Under the pieces are notes generated by a model that was not told the origin of the DNA, searched no databases, and saw only the letters and a list, made by a program, of their open reading frames with translations. Shown piece by piece: positions 1 through 11,089 of a stretch of DNA of 64,000 nt. Numbering within the stretch: position 1 is the first letter of the stretch; every line of letters starts with the position of its first letter. The stretch is from assembly GCA_033558025.1 (NCBI GenBank), contig JAUCEF010000005.1, positions 744,001 to 808,000 on the forward strand. Reading direction: 5' to 3'. Source of the stretch: Phytophthora sp. 'mugwort' (lineage: Eukaryota; Oomycota; Peronosporomycetes; Peronosporales; Peronosporaceae). A program made the translations under genes and the position numbers.

Positions 1-599
1 GCTTGTCTGTACGAATTACGATCCTGCCATTAACTTCAACACTCTCATCAGTGCTAACGTTGAAGACAGGTAATACTTTTGGGGACAGTAGATCGAGCTA
101 TGGAGCGCCGCATCAAATGGAGCTCGTGCTCAAAGACGGATAACTATGCTTTCGAGCTTGAGCTCGTTCGTTGGCCGACAAGATCAAGGAGATCGAATGG
201 CCTATCGTTAGACCAATACTGCTGAAACTTACGCTTAATGCATCGCAAGCCAAGTTTGTTACGCTGGCCGAGTCTGACCAGGAGCTGTTACTGCAGCTGG
301 TGTCGGTATGGAGTCTTGCTGCTAAGCGTAGGACAGGGTGCGAATCACCAATTCATGCGTGGCAAATACGGTGAAATTCTGAAGGTTTATGCACCATTGT
401 ATTTTTTGTTTTAAATGTAAATAATCATCTTTGAAACTCGGGCTGCATATCGATGCGGCGAGCAACAGAAGGTCGTAATGCCGCCGCCACATCTCCGATT
501 GATAATCACTTGTGCGCGCAGCATGTGGATGAGCAACTGGTCAATAACCCACGCTAGACAGCCTGAGAAGACACCACTAATTCTACCCACAAACCTCAC
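1..599. other. No supported gene
   Basis: Short open frames occur, for example a 67-codon plus-strand frame at 171-374 without an ATG start, but none shows a recognisable domain or a partner frame that extends it. Nothing else was seen. Confidence 0.5.
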
Positions 600-2560
600 G
601 CTCACTGGGGCCTCTCAAAGACGTACGCTTGACATAGTCCCGTTTTGAAGCGTTAACAACATCATTAGCATGTCTTGCACGTGCTGTCGCGCTTCAAGGC
701 GGTCCTCGCACCGACGCTCCCCCGTGTTCTCTCGATCGGCTCGACGATCCAAGCGACGCCTGAACTCAGCGGCCTCAGCGCGAGCCATGTCGACTCTCTC
801 GGAGTCGGCTCGGAGTACCATGATTGTTTTGATAAGGTCGTGCCGGTCCCATTCGCTACTTGCGAAACGGAGTCGAGCTTGCGCTTCAACTCCGACGCGG
901 TCTTCTCTGCACTGAGGCGCTTCTGCTTCGTGAAACTGGCCTCCTCGAACTAGGAATAGGGTCCCTTCTTCGTAGCGTCTCTCATTGCGGCCACGTTCAC
1001 CCCAAGTCTATCTGAACTGTCAGTCAGCTTAGGGTAGCGTAGGCGCTCGCGGGCCTCAGCGGTGGTTGGAGGTTTGGGGCTGGAGGGGGGGGGGGGGGGG
1101 TCTGACTTCGACGAGGAAGCCGCGAACGACTTTTTTTCTCCTTTGGCTTAGTGCTGCTAATGACAGGAGACTTGCGCGCCTTACCCGTGGACTTGGCACT
1201 CGGCTCCAAACAGGCTGGGAGTCTTCGAGATTTGGCTCGTCGTCGCCTGATAGAGTGATGCGGGCAGAGTCCCTGTGGACTCGTAGCCGTCGAAGTTGTC
1301 GTCGGTTGTTGTCCTGGTACTCACAGATCCAAGGATCTCGGCCAGACGACGAGCTGGTACAAGACGCGGCTTTAGGCGAAGGCGTGTGGGATCCAGGTGG
1401 CACTGGCGTGGAGCGGGGAGTCTAGCACTGTCCGTTGTAGACCCGTATCTCCCCCCCCATCCTCTTCGTCCTCGCTAGTCACGAAGGCAGAGATGGCTTC
1501 GTCGATAAGTTTTGTACCTCCTTCGCCAGACCGATGTGCGCAGGCATCTCTGCAGTACCCGACGGCTTTCCCAAGCCGTAGCCTTACATCGCCTGAAATT
1601 TGCGGCGTAAGCTCTCCATGTCGTTCTCGGGCCAGTGCTCGTCCTTGATCGCCTCGTAGCGAGCAGCTACTGAGTCCAACATGTATTTGTCATGAGGGGG
1701 CACCTGCGCCTCGATACCAACCGTGTGCTCTCGTGCGCGTCTGTGCGCACACGCATTCACAGCATGTAGCCGTGGTTGTGGAGGTGACGTGAGGCAACCT
1801 TTCCACAATACGGTGCTCGCCGAGTACCTCGCCTGTCTCAGGGGCGACAACAGCGTACTGCAGCGTCGCTGCGTCTTACACCACCTCCACATTGGGGGAC
1901 CCTCGAGGCTGATTGGCGCAAAGCCGCCCCAGACGCAGCATTTGCCCGTACTGAAGATATTCGCTCTAGCGCTCCTTCACGTACCGATTTGGCAGGGATA
2001 GTCGCACTGGCAGTCGTCGAAATGATACACGAACGGCAACGTGATCGACTTCGGGTTGTAGGTAGCGTGGAGGTAGACTACTCGAGCCGGCTAGGTCACC
2101 ACTGTGTAGTTCGGCTCAGGTGCAGTGCCACTGGTGTGTGTTGTAGTAGGCCGGACCACTTCAGCGAAGTCCGATATCGGGCTCGAGCTAATCATGGCCG
2201 TCGCGACCGGAGGCGTCTGCGGCGGAGCTGAGTGCAAGGGGGCCGAGCGGTGTACGGTCACCTTGTGGATGACGTAGTTCAGGCGCTGGGGAGCCGGTAT
2301 GTGTTTCGTCGGGCCGGGCGAGTCGTACAGCAGGTTCATCTACGGGCGGATCGGACGCTCATTAAACAGACTCGCGTAGACTCCTCTTAGTGTACGGGAC
2401 GTCGGCGTCTACGTAGCTCGACGCGCGCTTGACCGGACGGACTCTTGGAGCAGCTTGTTTTTCTTCGACGTCCTCGTCCGTGCTGTTGTCGTCGATTATG
2501 ATGACCTCGGGGCGAGGCGGAGAAGAGCTCCAGATACGATCTACAGCAACGATCTCATTA
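600..2560 (-). pseudogene. Degenerate Myb/SANT-like repeat protein
   Basis: Reading the minus strand from about 2560 down, the conceptual protein has a Pro/Ser-rich N-terminus (2091-2560) and a trihelix/Myb-like stretch ending in ENDMESLRRKFQAM (about 1584-1700). After that come an acidic Ser/Asp/Glu region (about 1400-1500), a basic Lys/Arg-rich segment with a proline run (1024-1200) and a charged coiled-coil tail rich in ERRxxDRLEAR-type repeats (615-890). Frame changes and stops separate these blocks, so the gene is dead. The architecture matches multicopy Myb/SANT plus coiled-coil proteins common in oomycete repeats, often accessory proteins of DNA transposons. That family assignment is inference. 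No transposase was found beside it. Confidence 0.5.
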
Positions 2561-3223
2561 TATAAGTTTACTAAGAGGCTGTATATATAATTACAATCCG
2601 AACATGCATAGTTTTTTTCATCACCTTTTCCCTTCTTGCTGGCAAATACTGGGACAAGTAGGAAGGCTGTGGCTGGGAGCGCGCGTATTCATAAGTGAGG
2701 CCACCAAGCATTCGAGCGCTCCCGTCGATACGATACGTGAAGTTGATTAAAATTTATACTTCGACTTATGAGAGAGAAACCACCGAGTCTCGTGACACGC
2801 TTTTTTGATCTCACGAGATATTTTCATAAGCCAAATCTACGGCCACCACAAATACCCCGGTAAGGTAGTTTTGGGCGGCGTTCACAGGCCGATTTAACCC
2901 ATGTTGGAAACCGACCGCATCGGCCAAGGTTTGGCTGAAACCGTCAGTAATTATTTTAATTTTGTAAGCTGCTGGTCACCGTGAACCGTGAATTTATAGT
3001 GTAGGGATTCATATTCAGGGGTCATCGTAACTACCATGTATTATAAGTAGTAACTAACTTCCGGTAGCAGCAGCACAATACTGCAGCTACTATTTTAATA
3101 TCGTCGCTTGCCCGAGAACAAATTCATGCGAGCCGTACACTAAGAAACTAATACATACTGGCGGTATGTGCGTGTCTTTTGCACCGAAGAGCTTAAAATA
3201 CATGTACATGTACTTATTTATAT
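2561..3223. other. AT-rich spacer, nothing recognised
   Basis: No ORF with a recognisable motif. A minus-strand open frame at 3090-3740 overlaps the start of the Harbinger accessory gene and is treated as a shadow. Confidence 0.5.
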
Positions 3224-3243
3224 TAGTAGTTCTCACTTTTGGC
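3224..3243 (+). repeat. Left terminal inverted repeat of Harbinger element
   Basis: The sequence TAGTAGTTCTCACTTTTGGC pairs with the reverse complement of 6041-6059 with one substitution and one extra T. Confidence 0.7.
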
Positions 3244-3423
3244 AGCAATGAGATCAAAGTTGGCAGCTGTTGGCCGTTCTCGAGCTCTCCTTCGCTAAAA
3301 TAATTTGCGATCCTTCTTGCTTCCGTCTCGCGAGCTGCCACGAAATCGACGCTGTTAGAGGAGGCAGCAAGATCGAAAGGCAGCAAGAACACACAATTAA
3401 AATGGAAGGATCTTCTCAAGCTC

Positions 3424-4638
3424 ATGCCCACTGCTAGCTCTCCTGTCGAAGAACCAGCAGCCCCCCTGTCGGGCTCAAGCCTCCTCAGTGGCCCCGCAGC
3501 TGCGGCCCCTCCGACTGAAGGCGCCGGTGGCTCAATCGTGACTCTCCCAGTAGAACCAGCATCCATCGGAGCAGCTACGCAGAGAAAGGGGAAGCTGTAG
3601 AAAAAGTCCGGAAAAGGGAAGCAGAAGAAGACCGCGGCCAAGACAAAGAGGGTGATCTGGAAGAACGACGGACCTGATCCCTCCGTCAGCTCATTCAGCG
3701 TGCTCTTGGGCTGGAAATATAGCGCAAGGTAACTACGCAACGTGGCGCGGCGGCACTACCAATGGAAAGACCAAGAAGAGGTCTCTCACAGAAGATATTT
3801 GTAAGCTCATTGTGGCGAAGGGAATCAAAACGCCACGCACACTCAATTACGTCATAACAAAGATTAGCCATCTCGAGTCGAGCTTTAGAGTTGCATCGGA
3901 TCACCTTAACAATATCAGAGCCGGTAAAACAGTTGAAGGCTGTCTCCTGGTGTGGATCGAGCAAAAGTGCCCGCACTACGAAGTGCTCAAGGAGGTAATG
4001 GAGGACAGACCAGCGACTCGGCCAATGGCCACGAATGAAGATTCTGATTTTGACGCTGCAGACCAGTCCGTCGAGGAGACATGCTATAGCGGAAGGGACG
4101 ACGCATCGATTACAGATCGACAGCTACTTCAATGAGTGCTGCAGCAATGGTACAGCGACTACCACAACGAGTATGCGGCAACTGTTGCTACTTGTGCTAC
4201 GACGAGTGCTGCCACGAGTACGGCGACTGGTGCTACGACGACTGCTGCCACGTGGCCAAAACAACTAGGCGCAGTGAATACTAATAGCACTAAAAAAATC
4301 GAGTCCATTCGTGTGCTCAATACCGGTGTTGATAGCCGCTATCGGAGTGGGGTGACATAAACTCTATGTTGACCAAGTCGAAAGCGATTGATCGAGAGAG
4401 CACTCAGCAAATGCACAAAGAGAAACTCGAATGGGAGAAAGAGTAGTTTCGTTTAAAGTCGGTGGTGGAAGCAAAGCGCGTCGATCTGGATGAGAGACGC
4501 CTTCGTTTTGCTGAGGCCGAAGCTTGCTGCCGCATCAAGCTTCTCGAGGTGCAGAGTAAGAAGGAGATAATCCAAGCTCGACGAGATGAAGTACTATTGA
4601 AGGAGGAAATAGCGCGAAGTAGAAAACGCACGCGCTAA
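3424..4638 (+). pseudogene. Harbinger accessory Myb/SANT-like protein
   Basis: DNA-binding partner of the transposase in PIF/Harbinger elements. The start is the ATG at 3424 (MPTASSPVEEP). An Ala/Pro-rich N-terminus is followed by a basic patch, then a Myb/SANT-like helix region (W-K-N-D-G-P..., interrupted at 3598 by a stop and near 3735 by a frameshift). The best-preserved block (3812-4135) has LESSFRVASDHLNN and a CPHYEVLKEVM-type motif. A short ACG/ACT-rich repeat (4150-4260) and a charged coiled-coil tail (4370-4638, one stop near 4445) complete it. Read together these give one protein of about 400 residues. It is dead through several stops and frameshifts. Confidence 0.65.
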
Positions 4639-4746
4639 GAGGGAATCCCCACGACTGAGATTGACGAATTGTTTCCTCTCCACTTCAGCTAAAAGCGCCC
4701 ATCGCTTTCCACTAAGTAATGCATAATCTGTTAACCACGATCCGTG

Positions 4747-5931
4747 TCAATCGGGGCAGCATCGCCTGTGTCTTCCCACTCCACACTTGCAGCGGCTTCG
4801 TTTTCGGAGTTCGACTAAAACAGCTTCGTTGAGCTCGCGAGGTAGCGGGTCGTCGATAAGTAGGTTGTGAATCACGAACGCGCACATGAAAAGATGTCCA
4901 GTCCTCTTCAAGTCGTCTGCCCTTTGACGAGAATGCGCACGCCTTTGAGGTACTGGAAGTGACCTTTAAAAAGTCCGATGCAATGCTCGGAGCGCACTCA
5001 AAATTTTGTTTTCAGCTTGTCATTGAAAAATCCGTTCTCAGGCTTCAGCACCGTACCAGCTAGGTGCTTAAACGGAGGAAGCATGTGGCGCGATGCTCGG
5101 AACGCAGAATCTCTGAGAAGGTATTGACCACGAGAAAAATATCGCTCTGGACACCCGTAAGTTGCTTCACACCCGGTTGTCGTGAGTGGATCCAGGCCAG
5201 CTAATGACCATGTAAGTGACCCGCGCGGTATCATCACAGAACATCATGGCCTTGATACCATAGCCCCCTTTGCGTGTGAAGTAATCCTCGCCGCACGCAG
5301 TATGCTTGAAAGCTAACGGCAGCAACGTTCCGTCTACTAACCCGGCACAGTTCGGGAAGTCGTAGTCGGTGCAAATACGTGCGGCAACCGCTTCACGCTC
5401 GCTCGTAGAAGGCCAGCTCACAATACCGAGGTACAAGCCAACAGGGCCGTCGGTTCGTCCGCTCTATACAATTGAAAGCAGCCCCGCTGCCAATCTTGAA
5501 AAACTCTCCCAATTGCTCCACACAGGCGTCCGATCCAAAAGTACCGACATACTTGAGAAACACTAGCAAATGCGCAGCAACAGAAACTTTCTTCTATTTA
5601 CCCGGGATGCACTCGAAGACGTCATAATTTTGAATTAACTATACCAGCTTGTGGAGGAAGCCTCTCTCATACGAAAGGAACGCAAGAATCTGCGGTTGCT
5701 CTGCTTGTGCATGAACCAGTCGAATGTGGGCTTACGAACCTCCTGAATACGAGGGGAGACGTATCGCGAGTTTAGAATGCTGGTAAGGCGAGACAAGATA
5801 GAATCATCCAACTGATCGTCCTCAACATCCTCATCGTCATGTAACACGCGCGCGTACAGTCGAAGTAGTCGTGCATTGAGGAGGGTGCTATACTTCCTTA
5901 TGAGCCTTGCTCGATTGGATTCCCTCGGCAT
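4747..5931 (-). pseudogene. PIF/Harbinger DDE transposase
   Basis: Cut-and-paste transposase of the DDE_Tnp_4 (HARBI1-like) family. From the N-terminus at 5931 (MPRESNRARL) the blocks are a helical N-terminal part (5635-5931), GLVDGTLLPLAF and YFTRKGGYGIKAM, then ISWPGSTHDNRV (5167-5436). Next comes a lDSAFRASRHMLPPFKH-type segment (4998-5160), and C-terminally EHCIGLFKGHFQYLKG and FVIHNLLIDDPL (about 4790-4990). The first catalytic Asp (VDGT) and the GSTHDN motif are visible. At least four frame changes separate the blocks, so no active enzyme is made. It converges on the accessory gene with about 110 bp between them. Confidence 0.8.
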
Positions 5932-6040
5932 GGCGAACTGCCTGCGATGTTGCTGCCAAACGCCGTTTGGGGATCACACTTCAGCGTATCTATGATTGGT
6001 TAATATTTATTGAACGACAAGAGGTCGTCGACAAACAGTT

Positions 6041-6059
6041 GCCAAAGTGAGAACCACTA
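6041..6059 (-). repeat. Right terminal inverted repeat of Harbinger element
   Basis: The reverse complement reads TAGTGGTTCTCACTTTGGC and matches 3224-3243. It lies about 110 bp beyond the transposase N-terminus, as expected for this superfamily. Confidence 0.7.
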
Positions 6060-6187
6060 TTATAACACAAAAAGTACTCCGGCTGCGTCATCGCAATTAG
6101 GCATCACGAAATGACTTTCCGGAGCGCCATCAAAGCACCCCGCCATTGGCTGAAAAGGAAAAGGGGGAGAGGTCAATTTTCGCCGTC

Positions 6188-8063
6188 ATGGTGGCGGACG
6201 GCGCGCTGTTGGCAGGCGGCTTCCTGCTGTTCTCCTCGACCGTGGCGTTCTTGTGCCTGGAGCGCAAGCGCCGCCGCCAGCGCGTATGGCGTCAACGCCT
6301 AACCTACAAGAAGCTCTCGAAATCGTACAGACTATTTTCTAGCCCATTTCCGCGTTTAAACGTCCGTCGCCTCTAACTGCGTCACTGCCTTTGCTGTATC
6401 AGCTCCGACCTGGGCGCGTCGTTCGGCCTGGACATCGGTGCGGAAAGATTCATCTGGAAGTATCCTTATTCGGCGCTGGACTGACGTTTATCGCTGCTAT
6501 TGTAGGGGGCACGCTGGCGAAGATCGTGTACTTCGAACGCCACGTGGCCGGCAACGATAGGCGCAAGCGGCCGCGCTCGGCATCGTTGGACGTGGCGGCC
6601 GGCGAGATGAACAAATTCCTGCGCGATCACCAATCATTCGGCCGAACGGGCGTGCAGGACGTACGACTGCGGATTCACTCCAAGACGCTCAATGGGGTTG
6701 GTGATAATAATGAGGAGCGGGTGTTGATGGATGTGTTCAGACTGACAGAGGATTCTCGTGGACAGATTTTTCACTTTGTGCGCTTTGAGAGCAACAAGAC
6801 GCGAGAGGCCATTGAGTTTATAACGAGCAACGGGATTAACCAGTCGCTGCGGATCTTACCCTGCACGGGAGGCGGAGCTCACAAGGTTTGAAGCGTCATA
6901 AAATTATTGGAGTGTTAAGCATTTTTTGGGTTGTTATGTTGTTAATGTTGTTGCTGCTGTTGCTGCTTGCAGTACGGACCTGCGTTCAATGAGATTGCTG
7001 GGATTGAGCTAGAGAAGTACGACGAGATCGACTGCACCATTCTGGGACTGCACTTGCTGCTCACGACACTGTCGGATGAAGTTTACACTTTTGAGGTACG
7101 CATATGGTGTTATTGTATGGTAGTGATGGGAATTTGTGACTGATTTATGGAATTTATTGCGGCGTAGGTTGTGGATTTCAACTCATTGGCGGCGTCGCGA
7201 GTGAAAACCATTCAAACTGATACAGACGAAGATGTTTACCCGTATCTGGTGCGTCTTGGGCATGACCAAACTTCACAAATCTGGAGGCGGCCGGCTATAA
7301 AGGAAGCTAACTGCGTCCACTGATGATGTTAATTCCGCAGCTTGTCAGTATTGGCTCGGGTGTCAGCGTGTTGTATGTGAAGGGGCCAGGAGATTATGAA
7401 CGAGTGAGCGGTAGCAGTATTGGCGGGGGTACTTATTGGGGTCTTTGTCGTCTGATGACCCACTGTGACACGTACGACGAGGCATTGGACTTGTGCGTCC
7501 ATGGATCCAGCAAATCGGTCGATATGAGTGTAGGGGATATCTATGGCGGAGCTTATGATAAGTTCAAACTACCAGCTTCGACCGTTGCGAGCAGTTTCGG
7601 CAAAATGATTTCGGGCTCCCGTGAAAGTGTAAGCGACGCTGATCTAGCTCGATCACTGCTCGTCATGATTACGCAGAATATTGGTCAGGTTGCCTTTCTG
7701 AACGCGACCTTGTACAAGACCAAGAACATTTTCTTTGTTGGGAACTTTCTCCGACACAATAAGATCTCGTCGAGGACGCTAGCGTACGCAATCAATTTCT
7801 GGTCGAACGGGGCGATGGAGGCGCGTTTTTGCAAGCATGAAGGGTATCTCGGCGCATTGGGCGCATTCTTGCGTCATGCAGAGGTAACAAACGCCCACGG
7901 TGAAGAGTTTGTATCGGTGACACGACGATCACGGCAGTCATCCTAGACCCAGCGGCGACGAAATATTTTGCAGGAAGTTGGTGTAGCCGTGTACAGCGAG
8001 GATATCTTCAATAGAAGCGTGTCCAATTGGTCATCACTAGTAGGTGAATCGTGCTATCAATAA
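6188..8063 (+). CDS. PANK: Pantothenate kinase (eukaryotic PanK/Fumble family)
   Basis: Phosphorylates pantothenate, the first step of coenzyme A synthesis. Inferred exons: 6188-6324, 6403-6437, 6506-6885, 6973-7095, 7168-7248, 7341-7883, 7974-8063; all introns are GT-AG and the frame is continuous (462 aa). Family motifs are ASFGLDIGGTLAKIVYFE (phosphate loop, residues about 50-68), PCTGGGAHK, YPYLLVSIGSGVSVLYVKG, GGSSIGGGTYWGL-type (here SGSSIGGGTYWGL), NIGQVAFLNA and HEGYLGALGAFL. The ATG at 6188 is chosen because frames upstream lack an ATG. It gives a hydrophobic N-terminal segment (residues 5-21) followed by a basic patch, suggesting a membrane anchor. If the last intron is retained, the protein instead ends at 7946. 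Apparently intact, though wedged between transposons. Confidence 0.92.
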
Positions 8064-8272
8064 AAATATGAAGTAAGCCTTTCTCCAGTGTGGTTAACAA
8101 CATCGAGTCTGCTCAGCCTGCGTTCCGAAGTAGGTTTGCCTCGTCCTCATCGCCTTTCGCTGCATTTGTGGCTGAGGCAAGAACAACAGATTCTTCTTAC
8201 ATTAACCCATCTCGTGTCCGTGTATCACGTACCGCTAAGCAATCCAAAGTAAATCCTGGCCACGAATCGAAT
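8064..8272. other. Spacer after pantothenate kinase
   Basis: Contains the likely polyadenylation region of the kinase (AATAAAAATATG at 8058-8070). It may also hold the out-of-frame tail of the minus-strand ORF cut by the LINE. No gene is supported. Confidence 0.4.
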
Positions 8273-8544
8273 TCAATGCGTGCCAATGCGGCGAAGTACG
8301 GTGCTGATCTCGATTGTAAATCCAGACCTGATCACGTCTTGTGTCGACAACAACACCTTCACGAGTTCCAGCATTAACAAACTGGTCACTTTGCCTTACA
8401 AGTCTACCATCTTGTCCGTTGCCGACATCAATTCAATTACCGCTGGCACGCACGGTATATATGCCTTGTCTTTCTCTTCATCCGATAGTCGAGACCACGT
8501 TCGCTCCTCAATATACGAGACATTTAGAATACTGATAACGATGA
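8273..8544 (-). pseudogene. Unidentified ORF, downstream part, cut by the LINE
   Basis: Minus-strand frame with blocks such as SYIEERTWSRLSDEEKDK and LMLELVKVLLSTQDV, one internal stop, and a terminal stop at 8273. When the LINE (8545-18358) and one copy of the 11-bp target duplication are removed, this frame joins in phase to the minus-strand frame at 18359-18676 (ARRIIVI joined to SILNVSY). It is therefore the 3' part of a gene or repeat ORF that existed before the LINE arrived. I do not recognise the family. Confidence 0.6.
8534..8544. repeat. Left target-site duplication of the LINE
   Basis: The sequence gataacgatga recurs exactly at 18359-18369. Removing the LINE plus one copy restores an open minus-strand reading frame, which is independent support for this boundary. 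Confidence 0.75.
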
Positions 8545-8837
8545 ATCTTCACTCTGCAAATTCCCCGGGAACCGGGAATAGGATTTGCCGCGAGGACCCC
8601 AGCTCGCTCAGCAAGCTGGAACGCCAAGACAAACTTGGTACCGCACTGCACGACGCAGATTCGCCGCCATCATGGCATTGGAGCCTCTGCCAGAAGGAGG
8701 GAGACACGGGTCAAGACCACCTGGGACAACGGACGGGGCGGGCGGGCGCCACGTCGGTAGACGTGCCCGGGGCTGTTTCCTCCATGACCATAGGACCACC
8801 CAACGGAACGGGCCCGTTACATGGACTACACCAAATT

Positions 8838-10077
8838 GAATATGGAATACCGCGCTTTTCTACTGACCGGGAGACGACACCATCGGACGCGCCTGGGGGA
8901 ATGGAGAACATCCGCAGGTAGCTCGCCAAAACGGAGGCGAAGACCAGCCGCAGCGGCAAGATAGCAACCCGAGTGAACCTCTGGAACGACACAGCTATGC
9001 TGCTGCGGTGTGCCACACCAGTGGCAAGATGGAGCGACAGGCAACCCGGTCAGCAATTCCGGTGCCAACGAATGTGAGGGGCGATGGAGACCCCGAGAGA
9101 AGCGCCTCCTCCTCGATACTTTGGGGAAAAACTAGAGTGGAACAAACGGCCCAGACGAAACGGAGGACATAGCGTTATTGCAAGAAGTAGCGCTGTCAGA
9201 GGCAGAATTACACCAAGACAGCGGGGATTTGTGCCAGGACAGCTCAGGAAACGAAGGCTCTTCTAGCATATCTGAATGGTGATTTGGAACATCCTCATGT
9301 CCCCAATTGCATCAAAGCCACCGTGCCGCTGCTGCAACGAGCCATGATAGAGTAAATTCATGAAACACACGTGGAGTCTACGTTGACGGCGGATGTGTCG
9401 CCACGTTCAAAGTTACGCCGCAACATGATACACAATACCTTGTTCGGGTTACTCTACGAGGCCAACCGGGACTCAGAGCGCGGCAGGGCCATGATCGCCC
9501 GAATGATGGACGATGTCAAAATGCTGCATATCGATGGCGTCCCCACGCTGGCTTTCGTTTTCAACTCTCGACGCATCGCCACTACGTACAAGGGACTTGC
9601 TTTCCGACTACAAGGCACCTGTATCGAGCTAGAAGACACTGACATGCAATCTCTCAAGTGGACGTTCCGACAGGAGCAACTGCGCCGACAATACGCGGTT
9701 CGGATGTATGGCGCGGGAGACATTGGCCTAGTAGCTTTATTAGCAGCGCTAGGACAAATGCATGATGTGCAGATCGTGGATGCAGAGCGCCCTCGACTCG
9801 ATTCGACGGGGTCGTCGACAACCGCTACGTGACTGTACGCTTTTTCGGTGTTGACTGCCCCATCGCACTACCATCGGACTACGGGGGGGGGGGGGGACCA
9901 AAATTGGGTTGGAAGGAACGACGGTGACAATTCACCATTGCTTGATCAGCCGCGATTGCCGTGTGCAAGGTGTTTCGCCCCCTACCACACGACCGGATTC
10001 TGTAAAGCGAAACAGATTCAGCTGGAGCAACTGAAAGCGAAGTCTTATAGGACATTCGCAGGGCAGGTCCCCAGTTA
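8838..10077 (+). pseudogene. LINE ORF1, RNA-binding gag-like protein with CCHC knuckle
   Basis: ORF1 proteins coat the element RNA. The first plausible start is MDYTKLNMEYRAFLL at about 8820-8838. Blocks in changing frames include an acidic Ser-rich part (about 9170-9270), a well-preserved 153-codon block at 9371-9832 (RNMIHNTLFGLLYEANRD, TLAFVFNSRRIATTY) and a zinc knuckle CARCFAPYHTTGFC of CX2CX4HX4C form at about 9958-10000. A run of about a dozen G residues near 9885 coincides with a frame change. Degenerate, but the knuckle is intact. Confidence 0.65.
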
Positions 10078-11089
10078 GACGGTTCGTGACGCTGTGCAGT
10101 ACAGGCATACGGATTGTGAGAGCCTAGCCTCATTCTTCATGACGTGCAAGGAGAGATCAAGACGGAGTTAGCCGCGCATCCGCTGAAGGAAGGGGAACCC
10201 GCTCTGGCGCTAACAACGCTGACACCTGCGGCAACACCTCCAACGAGTGCGACCAGCGGTGGAGCAACTGTAACTAGGGCTCACGGCCCCGAGAACGAGG
10301 AGACATCTCATGCAGACGGGTTTCTCACGGAGACGCGCAACAAAACCCGGCCCAAGGAAACGCAAGCCGAGACAGCGAGGACCACAGGCAAGAGCCTGCT
10401 GACCCAAGGCCAAGGCCTGACCGGAACAGTTACTGGGGGCCTTATGGAGGCTAGCCGGATGCAAGAGCCACCACGAAAGGTACCGTCAAGAAAGGCAAGG
10501 CTCCCGCCAAGAAACGGGCGCAATCCCCGACTTTAAAACGTTCCAGCGCGAGCGGGAATGGTGTCGGTTCGCGATGTTGGATAACGGAGATGCGGATAGT
10601 GAGGCGGGGTGGAGCGAGATCGAGAATGAGGAAGCTTCATACGCGTACGCTAGACCGCCGGAGGCGTCGGGTGGAGCAGAAGTCCACACGGGAACCGCCA
10701 CCTTGGCGACAGAGGCACAGGGTCTGTGAGGCCCACCTCGACTCTAGAAACTGAAACCCTACAGGTGGATACGGATAGGATGAGTGATGATATGTCAGAC
10801 ATGTCGGGATATATAATTGGGATTGTCAGCGCCTTCGTGCATCAGTCACCGGCGCTTACACCTGGCTCGAATGCCCCTTTTCGTTGGCGTCGGAAGAGCA
10901 AGAGAAGGAACAACTTCAACTCATCCCAACTGAGGTTGTGTCGGCGATGGAGAAGGCAGAAGAAGGGGGCGTGGAGATGACCGACGCAGGAATGGCTGGC
11001 ATCACCACATCGCAAAATCTGAGTGATGAGGGGATCGTGGAGGAACAGACAGCGCGCCCGGGATGCCACAGCAGCTACCGGTATTCTTA
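10078..11089 (+). pseudogene. LINE inter-domain low-complexity region
   Basis: Contains a 130-codon frame at 10144-10536 that is rich in Thr, Ala, Pro and Lys, followed by an acidic Glu/Ala-rich frame (about 10540-11080). No catalytic motif is visible. It probably encodes the disordered N-terminal part of ORF2, ahead of the OTU-like domain. Frame changes are frequent. Confidence 0.4.

Larger units (their letters stand above)
3224..6059. mobile_element. PIF/Harbinger DNA transposon, decayed
   Basis: A complete-length but inactive PIF/Harbinger (IS5-like DDE) element. It is bounded by inverted repeats of about 19-20 bp beginning TAGT(A/G)GTTCTCAC. Inside are the two genes expected of the superfamily: a Myb/SANT-like DNA-binding protein on the plus strand (3424-4638) and a DDE transposase on the minus strand (4747-5931), arranged tail to tail. 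The flanking trinucleotides (TAT on the left, TTA on the right) resemble the usual AT-rich 3-bp target duplication but are not identical. Both genes have stops or frameshifts. The right end lies about 130 bp upstream of the pantothenate kinase start, so the element may overlap that gene's promoter. Confidence 0.75.

Noticed and set aside
1084..1101. Long poly-G run (another near 9885)
   Set aside because: Simple homopolymer; no repeat family or regulatory role can be argued. Possibly a sequencing-difficult site.
3090..3740. 216-codon minus-strand ORF with hydrophobic start
   Set aside because: Antisense to the Harbinger accessory gene, no domain, and it spans the transposon's left inverted repeat.
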